Source: Sphingomonadales bacterium UBA6174
Lineage (GTDB): Bacteria > Pseudomonadota > Alphaproteobacteria > Sphingomonadales > Sphingomonadaceae
NCBI GenBank assembly: GCA_002422945.1
Contig: DITW01000069.1
Span: forward strand, 69,592 to 131,219
DNA length: 61,628 nt
Reading direction: 5' to 3'
In this document: positions 1 through 11,355 of the stretch, in pieces
How positions within the stretch are numbered: position 1 is the stretch's first letter
Layout: each line of letters opens with the position of its first letter
The notes under the pieces: model-generated
The model's database searches: none
What the model was told of the DNA's origin: nothing
What the model saw: the letters and a program-made list of their open reading frames with translations, nothing else
Made by a program: the position numbers and the translations under genes

Positions 1-1188
1 TATGGTTCGGGCTATGGCGGCAACGCCCTGCTCGGCAAGAAGTGCTTCGCTTTGCGCATTGCCTCGGTCATGGCCCGCGATGAGGGTTGGCTTGCGGAGC
101 ATATGCTGATCCTCAAGCTCACCTCGCCGGAAAACAAGGTTCATTATGTCGCGGCAGCGTTCCCAAGCGCCTGCGGCAAGACCAATATGGCGATGCTGGA
201 GCCGACGATTCAAGGCTGGAAGGCCGAAACCATCGGCGATGACATTTGCTGGATGCGTTTTGGCAAGGATGGCCGTCTGTATGCCATCAACCCGGAAGCG
301 GGTTTCTTCGGCGTGGCGCCGGGCACCAGCGTCAAGACCAACAAGAATGCGGTCGAAACCCTCTATGCCAACACCATCTACACCAATACGGCGCTGACCG
401 CCGATGGCGATGTGTGGTGGGAAGGCCTGTCGGCCACCCCGCCGGAAGGCATGACCGATTGGCAGGGCAATGCTTGGGACCAGAGCAAGGGCACCCCGGC
501 AGCGCATCCGAACGCGCGTTTTGCCGTCCCGGCGGCGCAATGCCCATCGATTGCCGATGAATGGGATAATCCCGCTGGCGTGCCGATTTCGGCGATCCTG
601 TTCGGTGGCCGTCGCGCATCGACCGTGCCGCTCGTCACCGAAGCCTTTGATTGGCAGCATGGTGTGTATCTCGCCGCGAATATCGCGTCGGAAGGCACGG
701 CAGCGGCAGAAAACAAGGTCGGCGTTGTCCGTCGCGATCCGTTCGCGATGCTCCCGTTCTGCGGGTACAATATGGCCGATTATTTCGACCATTGGCTGAA
801 AATCGGCGGGGAAGCCGCTGCCGATCCGGGCCAGTTGCCGCGCATCTATCTCGTCAATTGGTTCCTGAAGGGCGCGAACGGCAAGTTCCTGTGGCCGGGC
901 TATGGCGACAACAGCCGCGTGCTCAAGTGGATCGTCCAGCGCCTTGAAGGCGAAGCGGCTGCCGTCGACACGCCGATTGGCCGTCTGCCGGAAGCAGGCG
1001 CGATCGACACCACCGGCCTCGATATCGCTGACGGCGCGTTGCAGGAATTGCTGACGGTCGATGTCGCCCGTTGGCAGGATGAAGCCAAGTTGAGCGCTGC
1101 CGATCTCGGCAAGTTCGGCGACAGCGTGCCACCCGCCTTGTGGGATGAGCAAAAGGCGCTGGAGGAACGGCTCGCTGCGGCTAACTGA
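1..1188 (+). CDS. pckG: Phosphoenolpyruvate carboxykinase (GTP), 3' part
   Basis: Converts oxaloacetate plus GTP to phosphoenolpyruvate, CO2 and GDP in the cytoplasm, the entry step of gluconeogenesis. The frame is open from base 1 and reads YGSGYGGNALLGKK, a typical stretch of GTP-type PEPCK, so the 5' end lies outside the window. The 395 visible residues are about the last two thirds of a family that is usually near 600 residues. The P-loop FPSACGKTNMAML is at visible residues 54-66, followed by IGDDICWMRFG (kinase-2 region) and GFFGVAPGT. The C-terminal domain is intact and ends normally. A hairpin terminator follows. GTP-type rather than ATP-type identity is clear from these motifs. Confidence 0.96.
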   Translation, partial: YGSGYGGNALLGKKCFALRIASVMARDEGWLAEHMLILKLTSPENKVHYVAAAFPSACGKTNMAMLEPTIQGWKAETIGDDICWMRFGKDGRLYAINPEAGFFGVAPGTSVKTNKNAVETLYANTIYTNTALTADGDVWWEGLSATPPEGMTDWQGNAWDQSKGTPAAHPNARFAVPAAQCPSIADEWDNPAGVPISAILFGGRRASTVPLVTEAFDWQHGVYLAANIASEGTAAAENKVGVVRRDPFAMLPFCGYNMADYFDHWLKIGGEAAADPGQLPRIYLVNWFLKGANGKFLWPGYGDNSRVLKWIVQRLEGEAAAVDTPIGRLPEAGAIDTTGLDIADGALQELLTVDVARWQDEAKLSAADLGKFGDSVPPALWDEQKALEERLAAAN

Positions 1189-1219
1189 TCGCCTGACGCA
1201 TCAAGCGTGTAAGAAAAGC

Positions 1220-1253
1220 CCCCGCGATGACCAATGGTTGTCGCGGGGTTTTT
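1220..1253 (+). terminator. Rho-independent terminator of pckG
   Basis: An 8-bp stem CCCCGCGA/TCGCGGGG (1220-1227 and 1241-1248) with a 13-base loop is followed by TTTTT, 31 bases after the pckG stop codon. Confidence 0.85.
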
Positions 1254-1321
1254 CATGTCATCATCTCGCGTTGCCCTCCCTCCCTTCGCGGGAATGACGA
1301 AGGCGGGAGAGGTTTCCTTTC

Positions 1322-1347
1322 AGACCAAAAGATTCTAGCCTTGGTCT
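1322..1347 (+). promoter_or_regulatory. Inverted repeat AGACCAA-N12-TTGGTCT abutting the hydroxyacid dehydrogenase start
   Basis: AGACCAA (1322-1328) and TTGGTCT (1341-1347) form a perfect 7-bp dyad ending directly at the ATG at 1348. The right half, CCTTGGTCT, matches boxes in front of acs/porin and prpE in this window. It may be an operator for the same regulator, or chance. No ribosome binding site is visible between it and the ATG. Confidence 0.4.
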
Positions 1348-2319
1348 ATGCAAAAACCGCGCATCCTGTTGACCCGCAAATGGCCCGATGAAGTCGAGGC
1401 CGCGCTGGCCGATCATTTCGACGTGACGCTGAATGTCGAGGATCGCCCCTTGTCCGGTGACGCATTGGCGGCGGCGATGCGCGATTATGATGCGCTTTGC
1501 CCGACGGTGACAGACCGGATCGATGCTGCGGTGTTTGCGAGCGAGGGTATCCGCGTCCGTTTGATCGCCAATTATGGCGCGGGCGTCGATCATATCGACC
1601 TTGATGCGGCACGGGTAGCCGGGGTGGCAGTATCGAACACGCCGGATGTGTTGACGCACGCCACGGCGGAAATCGCGTTGATGCTGATGTTGATGACGGC
1701 GCGACGCGCGAGCGAAGGCGAGCGCGAATTGCGGGCAGGGGCGTGGACCGGCTGGCGACCGACCCATATGGTCGGCCAATCGCTGTATCGCAAACGGCTG
1801 GGGCTGGTCGGATTTGGCCGGATTGCCCGAGAAACCGCCCGGATGGCGCGGGCGGCATTCGATATGGAGATCGTCTATCATAGCCGCAACCGGGCGGGTC
1901 TTGAAGTTGAGGCGGCGCTGGATGCCCGATATGAGCCGGATCTAGGCAAGCTCGCGACCGATAGCGATATTTTGTCGCTCCACTGCCCCGGCGGGGCGGC
2001 GACCCATCATCTGGTCGATGCGGCGCTGCTGGCGCGGATGAAGCCGACGGCGATCCTGATCAACACCGCGCGGGGTAGCGTTGTCGACACGCAGGCCTTG
2101 GTTGACGCCCTTGGCAAGGGTCTGATCGCAGCGGCGGGCCTTGATGTGTATGAAGGTGAACCCGCAGTGCCGCCCGCATTATTGACCCTGCCTAATGTCG
2201 TGTTGTTGCCGCATCTGGGGAGCGCGACGTTGGAAACGCGGCGCGCGATGGGGATGCGGGCGATGGAAAATCTTGTCGCCTTTTTCGCGGGTGAACCGCT
2301 GCGCGATCCTTTGCCATGA
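1348..2319 (+). CDS. D-2-hydroxyacid dehydrogenase (glyoxylate/hydroxypyruvate reductase type)
   Basis: NAD(P)H-dependent reductase of 2-oxo acids, most likely glyoxylate or hydroxypyruvate, in the cytoplasm. The 323 residues have the usual family length. Visible motifs are the Rossmann dinucleotide loop GFGRIA (residues 155-160), the catalytic Arg in NTARGSVVD (R242), the acidic segment LDVYEGEP (E269/E271) and the catalytic His in PHLGSAT (H289). The stop codon overlaps the ATG of the glycerate kinase gene by four bases, so the two are translationally coupled; hydroxypyruvate to glycerate to phosphoglycerate is the natural reading. No Shine-Dalgarno sequence is seen, and an inverted repeat abuts the start. 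The exact substrate cannot be read from sequence. Confidence 0.9.
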   Translation: MQKPRILLTRKWPDEVEAALADHFDVTLNVEDRPLSGDALAAAMRDYDALCPTVTDRIDAAVFASEGIRVRLIANYGAGVDHIDLDAARVAGVAVSNTPDVLTHATAEIALMLMLMTARRASEGERELRAGAWTGWRPTHMVGQSLYRKRLGLVGFGRIARETARMARAAFDMEIVYHSRNRAGLEVEAALDARYEPDLGKLATDSDILSLHCPGGAATHHLVDAALLARMKPTAILINTARGSVVDTQALVDALGKGLIAAAGLDVYEGEPAVPPALLTLPNVVLLPHLGSATLETRRAMGMRAMENLVAFFAGEPLRDPLP

Positions 2320-3173
2320 CCGTGATGATTGATCCGGCCCCCAAAGCGCTGGATCTCGTCTTGCCTGCGATCATCGCGGCGCTTCGGCGGCATCCGGATG
2401 GGCCGTTGGTGGTGGGCATTTGCGGGGCGCAAGGGTCGGGGAAATCGACGCTCGCCTACCATTTGGAAGGAGCGTTAGCGGCACAGGGCCTGTGCAGTGT
2501 GACCCTCTCGCTTGATGATCTCTATCTGCCGATTGAGGACCGCATCCGGCTGGCAGCGGAAGTGCATCCGTTGTTGCGAACGCGCGGCGTGCCGGGGACG
2601 CATGAGGTTGCGCTCGGCCTATCGGTGCTGGATGATGTGCGCGATGGGAAAGCCGTCCATCTGCCGCGTTTCGACAAGGCGACGGACAATCGCGCGCCCA
2701 AGGCCGCATGGCCGTTGGTGGCGGGACCCGTGGATGTCGTGCTGTTCGAGGGCTGGTGTGTGGGTGCGGTGGCCGAGGACGAGGCAGCGCTTGCCGCGCC
2801 GGTCAATGCGCTGGAGGCTACGGTCGACCCGGATGGCCGTTGGCGGCATCTGGTGAATGAAGCGCTGAAAGGGACATATCAGGACTTGTTTGCGCGGATC
2901 GACCTGCTGATCCTGCTGGCGGCCCCCGGTTTCGAAATGGTCGCGAAATGGCGGATCGAGCAGGAACATGATCTGCGCCGCCAGCATGCAGAAAAACCTG
3001 ACAGCGCGATCATGACGGATGCCCAAGTTATGACGTTCATCCAATATTATGAACGGCTGACGCGCCATATCTTGCGGGAAATGCCGGGTCGCGCCGATCT
3101 TGTGCTGTATCTCGATGCCCAACGCCGGGTCTTGCGCAGCGTTCATCGCCATGACGACGCCGATATGGGGTGA
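2316..3173 (+). CDS. D-glycerate 3-kinase (GLYK family)
   Basis: Phosphorylates D-glycerate to 3-phosphoglycerate with ATP. The 285-residue protein is a P-loop kinase of the uridine-kinase-like fold found in plant and fungal glycerate kinases, not the bacterial GarK/GlxK fold. The Walker A loop is GAQGSGKST (residues 37-45), followed by LSLDDLY and, near the C-terminus, EKPDSAIMTDAQVMTFIQYY, typical of this family. It overlaps the upstream dehydrogenase by ATGA, so the pair probably forms a two-step hydroxypyruvate-to-3-phosphoglycerate operon. An alternative is a kinase for a related small acid, but the family match is good. Confidence 0.82.
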   Translation: MTVMIDPAPKALDLVLPAIIAALRRHPDGPLVVGICGAQGSGKSTLAYHLEGALAAQGLCSVTLSLDDLYLPIEDRIRLAAEVHPLLRTRGVPGTHEVALGLSVLDDVRDGKAVHLPRFDKATDNRAPKAAWPLVAGPVDVVLFEGWCVGAVAEDEAALAAPVNALEATVDPDGRWRHLVNEALKGTYQDLFARIDLLILLAAPGFEMVAKWRIEQEHDLRRQHAEKPDSAIMTDAQVMTFIQYYERLTRHILREMPGRADLVLYLDAQRRVLRSVHRHDDADMG

Positions 3174-3237
3174 ATTGATCGATCATATCCCAATGCCCCC
3201 CTTGGCAATATCGCTGACGACGGCCTATATATTTCAT

Positions 3238-3420
3238 ATGAGCGAAGAAAAGCAGCCAGCACAGGCAGACGCGGCCAGTTCGAACGAGGATAAGGCCAAC
3301 AGTGAAACCCCGGAAACGGCGACTGGTAAAAACCGGGCATTGTGGACGGGCGCAGCCGTCGGCATCGGTTCTGCCGCTATTGTTGCCGCCTTGTTATATG
3401 CGAACAAGCGCCGCAAATAA
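3238..3420 (+). CDS. Small single-pass membrane protein, unknown function
   Basis: A 60-residue reading frame. The first 33 residues are hydrophilic and rich in Glu, Ala, Asn and Ser. One transmembrane helix follows (ALWTGAAVGIGSAAIVAALL), then a short basic tail NKRRK, which suggests the tail faces the cytoplasm. The ATG at 3238 has no clear ribosome binding site. It follows the glycerate kinase by 64 bases on the same strand. I do not recognise the family; composition and layout support a real gene, but this is not certain. Confidence 0.55.
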   Translation: MSEEKQPAQADAASSNEDKANSETPETATGKNRALWTGAAVGIGSAAIVAALLYANKRRK

Positions 3421-3522
3421 TTGGCATTTATAACGCGCGATAATGCGCTCGCCCATTGCCCTTAGGCCTGACTTTCGACACTATACGTCCTCAGCCAATT
3501 AAAGGGGAGGGCGACGTAAGGG

Positions 3523-6500
3523 ATGGCGAACATCGCGTTGCCTTGGATCGCAGCGATTTATGCGCTGGCCCTGTTCGCGGGTGCCGCATGGGTCCAGCGT
3601 CGGCGCGAACAGCTTGATCGCTCCCCTTATCGTATCCATGCCTATATCCTCGCCATCGGGGTCTATTGCACGAGCTGGACCTATTTCGGCGCGGTCGGCA
3701 GTGCTGCTGTCGACGGCTGGAGCTATCTGCCGATCTATCTTGGCCCGATCCTACTGTTTGCCTTTGCGCCGCGTTTTCTTGAACGATTGACCGCCACAGT
3801 GCAGGCCGAGGGCGCGACTTCGCTGTCAGACTTTATCGGGGCGCGTTTCGGGCGGAGCAGGGGCGTCGCCGCGCTCGTGACATTATTGGCGCTGTTTGGC
3901 ACGATCCCTTATGTCGCGCTGCAATTGCGCTCGGTCGGGATCAGCTGGTCGTTGCTGTCGGGCGAACCGGGCATCGCGATGCCGATCTTCTGGGCGGCGG
4001 GCGCACTGGTGCTGTTCGCAATCCGGTTTGGCACCCAGCGCTACGATGTCGCGACCCGGAATGAGGCCGTGCTATTCGCGGTGGCGGCGGAATCGGTGTT
4101 CAAGCTGTTTGCGCTGGGTTGCGTGGCGCTGTTCGCCTGTCTGGTATTTATTAAAGCACCGCCCGCGCTGCAACAAATGGGATTGCAGCATCTGCGGGCT
4201 AATTTCGCGCTCGAACAGCTCGATAGCGATTTCATGGTGATTACCTTACTGGCGATGATGGCGATCATCTGCCTGCCGCGTCAATTTGCCATTGCGGTGC
4301 GCGAGGCGCGTGAACCGGGCGACATCGTGCGTGCGCGCTGGCCGTTCATCATCTATCTGTTGCTCACCATCGCGGCGGTGATCCCGATCACCCTTGCGGG
4401 CCTGTCCTTGTTACCGCCTCAGGCGTCACCCGATTTGTTCGTGCTGGCGCTGCCGATTGCGGCAGGGTCCGGCATGTTGTCGATGCTGGTGTTTCTGGGC
4501 GGCGTATCGGCGGCGGTGGCGATGGCGGTGACCGAGACGATTGCATTGTCGACCATGGTGTCGAATGATTTCGCGGCCCCGTTGCTGTTGCGCCATCGCA
4601 ACGCCGAAGATGCGAATTTCGGTCGGATTCTGTTGTGGACGCGCCGAGCGGCCATCGTCATCGTGATGGCGGCGGCAGCGAGCTATGCGCTGTTGATGCC
4701 GAGCAATGCCCAATTGGCCTCGGTCGGTCTTATCGCCTTTGCCGCTATGGCCCAATCGGCACCGTGGCTATTGCTGGCGGTCTATCGTAGCGACAATGAT
4801 CCGCTGGCGGCCAAGACTGGATTGGCGACGGGGCTGTTATTATGGGTGTATACCTTGTTCCTGCCGGGGATTGGCGGGAGCCTGCCCCTGCCGGATCATG
4901 GATCGTGGCTTGATCCGACAGCGCTATTGGGTGTGACCGGGCTTAGCCCGATTGTGCATGGCACGATGTGGAGTTTGGGCGGCAATCTGCTCGCCTTTGC
5001 CCTGGTCGCGATGCGACGGGTGCCGCGTCCCGGCTTCAAGCTCTTGCCCCTTGGCCAGCGGGGGATTGGCACCATCGGCAATCTGGGCGCGTTGCTTGAT
5101 ATGGCGGAGCGTTTTGCTGGGGCAGAGGTGGTGCGCGAGGCATTCGGCACAGAAATTGACCGCGACGGGCTGGTCGACCGGGCTTCGGCACGCAAGGCGG
5201 AGCGGTTGATCGCGGGCGTGGTCGGGGCTTCGTCGGCGCGGTTGATCATGGCATCGGCCTTGTCCGGCGCGCGGCTGGGGATTGAAGATATTGCGCAGGT
5301 GCTCGATGCATCGGGGCAGAGCCTGCGATTTTCGCGCGGGCTGTTGGCGGCGACGCTGGAAAATATCGATCCGGGCGTGTGCGTGATCGACCGTAATCAG
5401 CGGCTGATCGCGTGGAACAGTCGCTATCTCGATCTGTTCAATTATCCCCCCGGCATGGTCCGTGTTGGTGCGTCGATTGCCGAATTGATCCGCTTCAACG
5501 CCGAACGCGGCGATTGCGGGCCGGGCGAGGTCGAGGGCCATGTCGCACGGCGCATGGATCATATGCGCGAGGGTCATCCCCATAGTTTCGAACGCCGCCG
5601 CCCTGATGGCCGGGTGTTGAAAACCGTGGGCGGGCCGATGCCGGATGGCGGCTATGTCATGTGCTTTACCGATGCGACGTTGGAGGCGGAGACGCGCGAC
5701 GCGCTAGAACGCGCCCGCGCGGATCTTGAAAACCGGGTAGCCGCACGGACAATGGAATTGTCGGATGCGAATGAACGGCTGGCGAGCGCCATGGCCGACA
5801 AGACACGCTTTCTCGCCGCCGCAAGCCATGATCTGTTGCAGCCCTTGCATGCCGCGCGGCTGTTTTCGGCGGCGCTGCAACGCGATGTCCCCGAACATGC
5901 GAAAGTGACGCTCAACCGGGTGGATCGCTCGATTGAGGCGGCGAATGATTTGCTGCGCGCATTGCTGGATATTTCCAAGCTGGATGCGGGCGGGATCGTG
6001 CCGCACCCGACCCGTTTTTCGCTGCGCCGGATGCTGGAGGAACTCGTGGAGAGTTTCGAGCCATTGGCGGCGGAGCGTGGATTGTTCCTGCGTCTTGGGC
6101 CATGCGATGCGGTGGTCGAGGCGGATCGCATCTTGTTGCGGTCTATTGCCCAGAATTTCATGTCGAACGCGGTGCGCTATACCGAAAAGGGTGGCATATT
6201 GATCGGCGTGCGGCGCAGGCGCGGAGACCTAGGCGAGATTAAGGCGCGGATTGAGGTCTATGACACCGGCCCCGGCATCGCCCCCGATAAGCAGCGTGTG
6301 ATTTTCCGCGAGTTCGAACGGCTGGGCACGAATAATGAGGCGGGGATCGGCCTTGGCCTTGCGATTGTCGAACGCACCGCGCCTTTGGTGCAGGGCCGGA
6401 TCGGCCTGCGCTCCCAACTGGGGCGGGGGAGTTGTTTCTCTTTGGAATTACCCGCCTTGGCTTCATCAATGGTGGTGGAGGAGCCGGTGGCCGAGCGTGT

Positions 6501-6867
6501 AACGGTGTCGGCGGCGATGCGCCTGTTGATTGTCGATGACGATGCAGCGATTTGCGCGGCGATGTCGTCGCTGCTGGTCAGCCGGGGGCATGAGGTGATC
6601 GCATGCCAAGACCCGCTAGCCGCATTGGAACAGGCCGGGCATTTCGATGCGGCGCTGGTCGATTTCAACCTGAATGCGGGCATGGACGGGATCGAACTGG
6701 CCGAAAAATTGCGTGCTCAACGCCCCGGCTTGCGGGTGGCACTGATCACGGCGGACCAAAGCGTCGGCATGCGGCAGCGGGCGGCGGTGATTCGCTTGCC
6801 GGTGCTGGAAAAACCGCTCGCGCCGGCGCGACTGGATGAATGGCTGGCGCAGGAGGGCGCGGATTAG
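3523..6867 (+). CDS. CrbS-like hybrid sensor histidine kinase with SSS-type membrane domain
   Basis: A membrane sensor of 1114 residues. Residues 1 to about 500 form a multi-helix domain resembling sodium/solute symporters (SSS/SLC5). A PAS-like region lies at about 610-710, then a HisKA dimerisation domain FLAAASHDLLQPL with phospho-acceptor H769, an HATPase domain (QNFMSNAVRYTEKGG, DTGPGIAP, GIGLGLAIV), and a C-terminal receiver with D1047 and K1097. In Vibrio and Pseudomonas the same architecture (CrbS, CbrA/ErcS relatives) governs acetyl-CoA synthetase through a LuxR-type regulator. Here that regulator and acs follow immediately on the opposite strand. The start has a good ribosome binding site (AAAGGGGAGG). 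Whether the membrane domain transports anything is unknown. Confidence 0.9.
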   Translation: MANIALPWIAAIYALALFAGAAWVQRRREQLDRSPYRIHAYILAIGVYCTSWTYFGAVGSAAVDGWSYLPIYLGPILLFAFAPRFLERLTATVQAEGATSLSDFIGARFGRSRGVAALVTLLALFGTIPYVALQLRSVGISWSLLSGEPGIAMPIFWAAGALVLFAIRFGTQRYDVATRNEAVLFAVAAESVFKLFALGCVALFACLVFIKAPPALQQMGLQHLRANFALEQLDSDFMVITLLAMMAIICLPRQFAIAVREAREPGDIVRARWPFIIYLLLTIAAVIPITLAGLSLLPPQASPDLFVLALPIAAGSGMLSMLVFLGGVSAAVAMAVTETIALSTMVSNDFAAPLLLRHRNAEDANFGRILLWTRRAAIVIVMAAAASYALLMPSNAQLASVGLIAFAAMAQSAPWLLLAVYRSDNDPLAAKTGLATGLLLWVYTLFLPGIGGSLPLPDHGSWLDPTALLGVTGLSPIVHGTMWSLGGNLLAFALVAMRRVPRPGFKLLPLGQRGIGTIGNLGALLDMAERFAGAEVVREAFGTEIDRDGLVDRASARKAERLIAGVVGASSARLIMASALSGARLGIEDIAQVLDASGQSLRFSRGLLAATLENIDPGVCVIDRNQRLIAWNSRYLDLFNYPPGMVRVGASIAELIRFNAERGDCGPGEVEGHVARRMDHMREGHPHSFERRRPDGRVLKTVGGPMPDGGYVMCFTDATLEAETRDALERARADLENRVAARTMELSDANERLASAMADKTRFLAAASHDLLQPLHAARLFSAALQRDVPEHAKVTLNRVDRSIEAANDLLRALLDISKLDAGGIVPHPTRFSLRRMLEELVESFEPLAAERGLFLRLGPCDAVVEADRILLRSIAQNFMSNAVRYTEKGGILIGVRRRRGDLGEIKARIEVYDTGPGIAPDKQRVIFREFERLGTNNEAGIGLGLAIVERTAPLVQGRIGLRSQLGRGSCFSLELPALASSMVVEEPVAERVTVSAAMRLLIVDDDAAICAAMSSLLVSRGHEVIACQDPLAALEQAGHFDAALVDFNLNAGMDGIELAEKLRAQRPGLRVALITADQSVGMRQRAAVIRLPVLEKPLAPARLDEWLAQEGAD

Positions 6868-6921
6868 GTCCGGCTTAGGGTGGATCCCTGCGCTCACTTC
6901 CGTCATTCCCGCAACCTTCCT

Positions 6922-7027
6922 CGTCATTCCCGCGAAGGCGGGAATCCATATGCACCATCGGATCGAAGGGCACGCGCGCCTTGTGGGTCCGTCTTGTCTG
7001 GATTCCCGCCTGCGCGGGAATGACGAG
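6922..7027 (-). repeat. 106-bp palindromic intergenic repeat, copy A
   Basis: Imperfect terminal inverted repeats CGTCATTCCCGCGAAGGCGG (6922-6941) and its complement (ending at 7027) flank a core of about 50 bp. The reverse complement of the whole element aligns end to end with copy B at 41046-41149. A truncated extra end, CGTCATTCCCGC, precedes it at 6901. It lies between convergent crbS-like and crbR-like genes and could act as a bidirectional terminator. Confidence 0.85.
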
Positions 7028-7059
7028 GGTGGGGTTTGGGGAGGGGGGCAACCTAATGT

Positions 7060-7701
7060 TTAATGCTGCATCCCGATGCCAAGCGCACGGGCGGCGAGCG
7101 CGGCCTGTGTTCGGTTCTGCACGCCGAGCTTGCCCAAGACCGCCGTCATATGCGCCTTGACCGTGGCTTCGGTCACGTTGAGGTCGAAGGCGATCTGCTT
7201 GTTCAAGCGGCCATCGAGGACACCAAGCAACACCCGCAATTGAGTCGGGGTCAAGGAGGCGACCTTTTCCGCCATGTCATCGACCGGTTCGGCCTCGATC
7301 GCGATGGGCGCCGCTGGGCGTTCACCCGCAAGTGCAGCGCTGATCGCGGCCTCAATCGCCTCCAATGGCTGGTCCTTGCCGATAAAGCCGACCGCGCCGA
7401 ACCTTCGGGCCTCTTGCGCGGCGATTTCCGCATCGGCGCTGGAGACGACGAGAATCGGCACGGACGGGCGTTCGGCATGGATCAATGCGACGCCGGAAAA
7501 ACCGGTGGCCCCCGGCATTTTGAGGTCGAGCAGAATCAGGATCAAATCACTGGTCGCGCCCGCCATTTTGGTCGCGACATCCAGCGTTGACGCCTCGATT
7601 ACCCGGCAGTCGGGGCACACATGCGTGACGGCCATGGCCATCGCCTGTCGAAACAGGGGATGGTCATCGGCAATCAATATGGCCCCTCCCGGCCCGGTCA
7701 C
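7060..7701 (-). CDS. CrbR-like response regulator (receiver + LuxR-type HTH)
   Basis: A 213-residue two-domain regulator. The N-terminal receiver has the acidic pocket ADDHP and phospho-acceptor D59 in LILLDLKMPG. The C-terminal LuxR-type helix-turn-helix reads LTPTQLRVLLGVLDGRLNKQIAFDL then VTEATVKAHMTAVLGKL. It is convergent with the SSS-domain kinase and lies 41 bases downstream of acs on the same strand, so it may be co-transcribed with acs. By analogy to CrbS/CrbR it should activate acs and related genes. The start is uncertain: a GTG at 7701 opens the frame, but a GGGAGGGG sequence inside it points to a TTG nine codons later as an alternative. Confidence 0.88.
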   Translation of the reverse strand: MTGPGGAILIADDHPLFRQAMAMAVTHVCPDCRVIEASTLDVATKMAGATSDLILILLDLKMPGATGFSGVALIHAERPSVPILVVSSADAEIAAQEARRFGAVGFIGKDQPLEAIEAAISAALAGERPAAPIAIEAEPVDDMAEKVASLTPTQLRVLLGVLDGRLNKQIAFDLNVTEATVKAHMTAVLGKLGVQNRTQAALAARALGIGMQH

Positions 7702-7742
7702 GTGTTTCGCTTGTTCATTTGATCCTTGTTTAGGACCAAAGA

Positions 7743-9689
<1,947 letters not shown>

Positions 9690-9742
9690 TTAGCTCTCCT
9701 CTTTGTTTTCCATATTAATACGCAGCGCCAGCGCCGACACCC

Positions 9743-9776
9743 TCGACCAAGGTCTAAGACATCTTCGACCAAGGTC
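9743..9776. promoter_or_regulatory. Two direct repeats TCGACCAAGGTC in the acs/porin divergent promoter
   Basis: TCGACCAAGGTC occurs at 9743-9754 and 9765-9776, a centre spacing of 22 bp (two helical turns), inside the 203-bp region between divergent acs and the DcaP-like porin gene. Each box has GACC-2-GGTC dyad symmetry. Related boxes lie before prpE and the hydroxyacid dehydrogenase. Candidate binding sites for the neighbouring LuxR-type regulator. Confidence 0.55.
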
Positions 9777-9892
9777 GCGCTATGCCATGACCTCCTACAG
9801 GGCAGATAAGCGAATTTGGCGGTGCAGAGATTCCGAAGAGCGGAACCGGCGTCAATAGTCCAAGCGTCAAAAGTCAGCGTCAGGAGAGGGTT

Positions 9893-11332
9893 ATGGATAG
9901 ACAGAATTCACGGACCAAATACGGTTCAAGGCACAAATATCTGGCGGGCATTGCCACAAGTGCGATGCTGATCGCCGCCGCGCCTGCGTTCGCTGCGCCA
10001 CAGACTGCGCGTGAGGCGGAGCTGGAGAGCCGGTTGGAAAGGCTGGAAGCCGCCTATTCCAACATGAACAATGAAGTGTTGCAGTTGCGGGCAGAACAAG
10101 AAGCAACCGCCGCCAAGGCGACTGCCGCTGCCGACGCGTCAGCCCAGGCCGGACAGAAGGTCGCAGCGCTGGAGGCCAAGCCGACGGCCCCGCTTGAAGG
10201 GTTCAATGTTGGCGGGACCACGGTCAAGATCAATGGCTTTATCAAGGCGAATGCGAGCTTCAGCCGTTATAGCGATGGCGATGCGGCGACAGGTTCGTTG
10301 ATCAAGGATTTCTACGTGCCGGGACAGGTGCCTGTCGGTGGGGTGCGCGAAGGCAATGATTTCACTGGCATCGCCAAGCAGAGCCGTTTCTGGCTGACGA
10401 CGGCGACACCGGTCGGCAAGAAAATGCTGAAGGGCCATCTCGAATTCGATTTCCAGACGGCATCCGGCACACAGGGCAGCCAGCGGACGACCAATGGCTA
10501 TAATTTCGCCCTGCGTCGCGGGTTCTTTACGTATGATCGGTTGTTGGTCGGGCAGGAATGGTCGAACTTCCAATATGTCGCGGCCTTGCCGGAATCGACG
10601 GATTTCGTCGGCCCGACCGAAGGCACGGTGTTCGTGCGGCAGGCGCAGGTGCGCTATGCCTTCCCGTTGAGCAAGCAGGCGACGCTGACAGTTTCGCTCG
10701 AAAGTCCGGAAACTGCATCGATCACGACCGGTTCGCCGACAATGATTGAAAATGACGATGATCGGATGCCGGATGTCACCGCGCGGTTGAACTATGCGGG
10801 GAGCTTTGGTGAATTGTCGCTGGCAGGGATTGTCCGGCAATTGTCGGTCGATAATACGGTCAGCAACAAGGTGATCGGCGACAATGTGACCGGCTGGGGC
10901 ATCAGCGCGGCGGGCAAGATCCCGTTCGGCGCGAACAAGCAGCATGATTTCCGGTTCATGGCGACCTATGGCGATGGCATTGGCCGTTATCTCGGCCTCA
11001 ACTTTGCGCCGGATGCGGTACTGGCGAGTGCGGCCACGGGCCGGTTGGAAACCGTGAAGAATTTCGCGGGTCTGGCGGCAGTGCGGCTCGGCTGGACCAA
11101 GGTTGTGCGTTCGACCTTTATGGCGGGCTATCAAAAGGCGGATTATCCGAACGGTATCTTGATCCCCGGCCTTGCCAATCTCAAGTCATGGAGCGTGGCC
11201 GGCAATCTGTTCTGGTCGCCTGCCAAGGGTTTCGACGTGGGCGGCGAATATCGTCACGGCGAACGTGAAGTCGTGAATGGGTTGACGGGGCAGTTCGATC
11301 GCCTCGAATTTGTAGCGAAATATAGTTTCTAA
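9893..11332 (+). CDS. DcaP-like trimeric outer-membrane porin
   Basis: Outer-membrane channel of 479 residues. A cleavable signal peptide ends near AAAPAFA (residues 28-34). It is followed by a coiled-coil segment (TAREAELESRLERLEAAYSN to about residue 100) and then a long beta-barrel region with alternating aromatic/polar strands such as VKINGFIKANASFSRY, ending in a terminal Phe (KYSF). This order, periplasmic coiled coil plus barrel, is that of the DcaP family, which carries dicarboxylates and other small acids. It starts 204 bases from divergent acs and is followed after 23 bases by a transporter gene, so it probably supplies the outer-membrane step of short-chain acid uptake. Confidence 0.85.
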   Translation: MDRQNSRTKYGSRHKYLAGIATSAMLIAAAPAFAAPQTAREAELESRLERLEAAYSNMNNEVLQLRAEQEATAAKATAAADASAQAGQKVAALEAKPTAPLEGFNVGGTTVKINGFIKANASFSRYSDGDAATGSLIKDFYVPGQVPVGGVREGNDFTGIAKQSRFWLTTATPVGKKMLKGHLEFDFQTASGTQGSQRTTNGYNFALRRGFFTYDRLLVGQEWSNFQYVAALPESTDFVGPTEGTVFVRQAQVRYAFPLSKQATLTVSLESPETASITTGSPTMIENDDDRMPDVTARLNYAGSFGELSLAGIVRQLSVDNTVSNKVIGDNVTGWGISAAGKIPFGANKQHDFRFMATYGDGIGRYLGLNFAPDAVLASAATGRLETVKNFAGLAAVRLGWTKVVRSTFMAGYQKADYPNGILIPGLANLKSWSVAGNLFWSPAKGFDVGGEYRHGEREVVNGLTGQFDRLEFVAKYSF

Positions 11333-11355
11333 CTTACATAAACGGGAGAGGTTCA

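Noticed and set aside
9820..9870. GGAAC near 9840 with CGTC downstream as an EcfG promoter for the porin
   Set aside because: The spacing is 18 bases and the -10 is CGTC, outside the pattern seen at the convincing sites.
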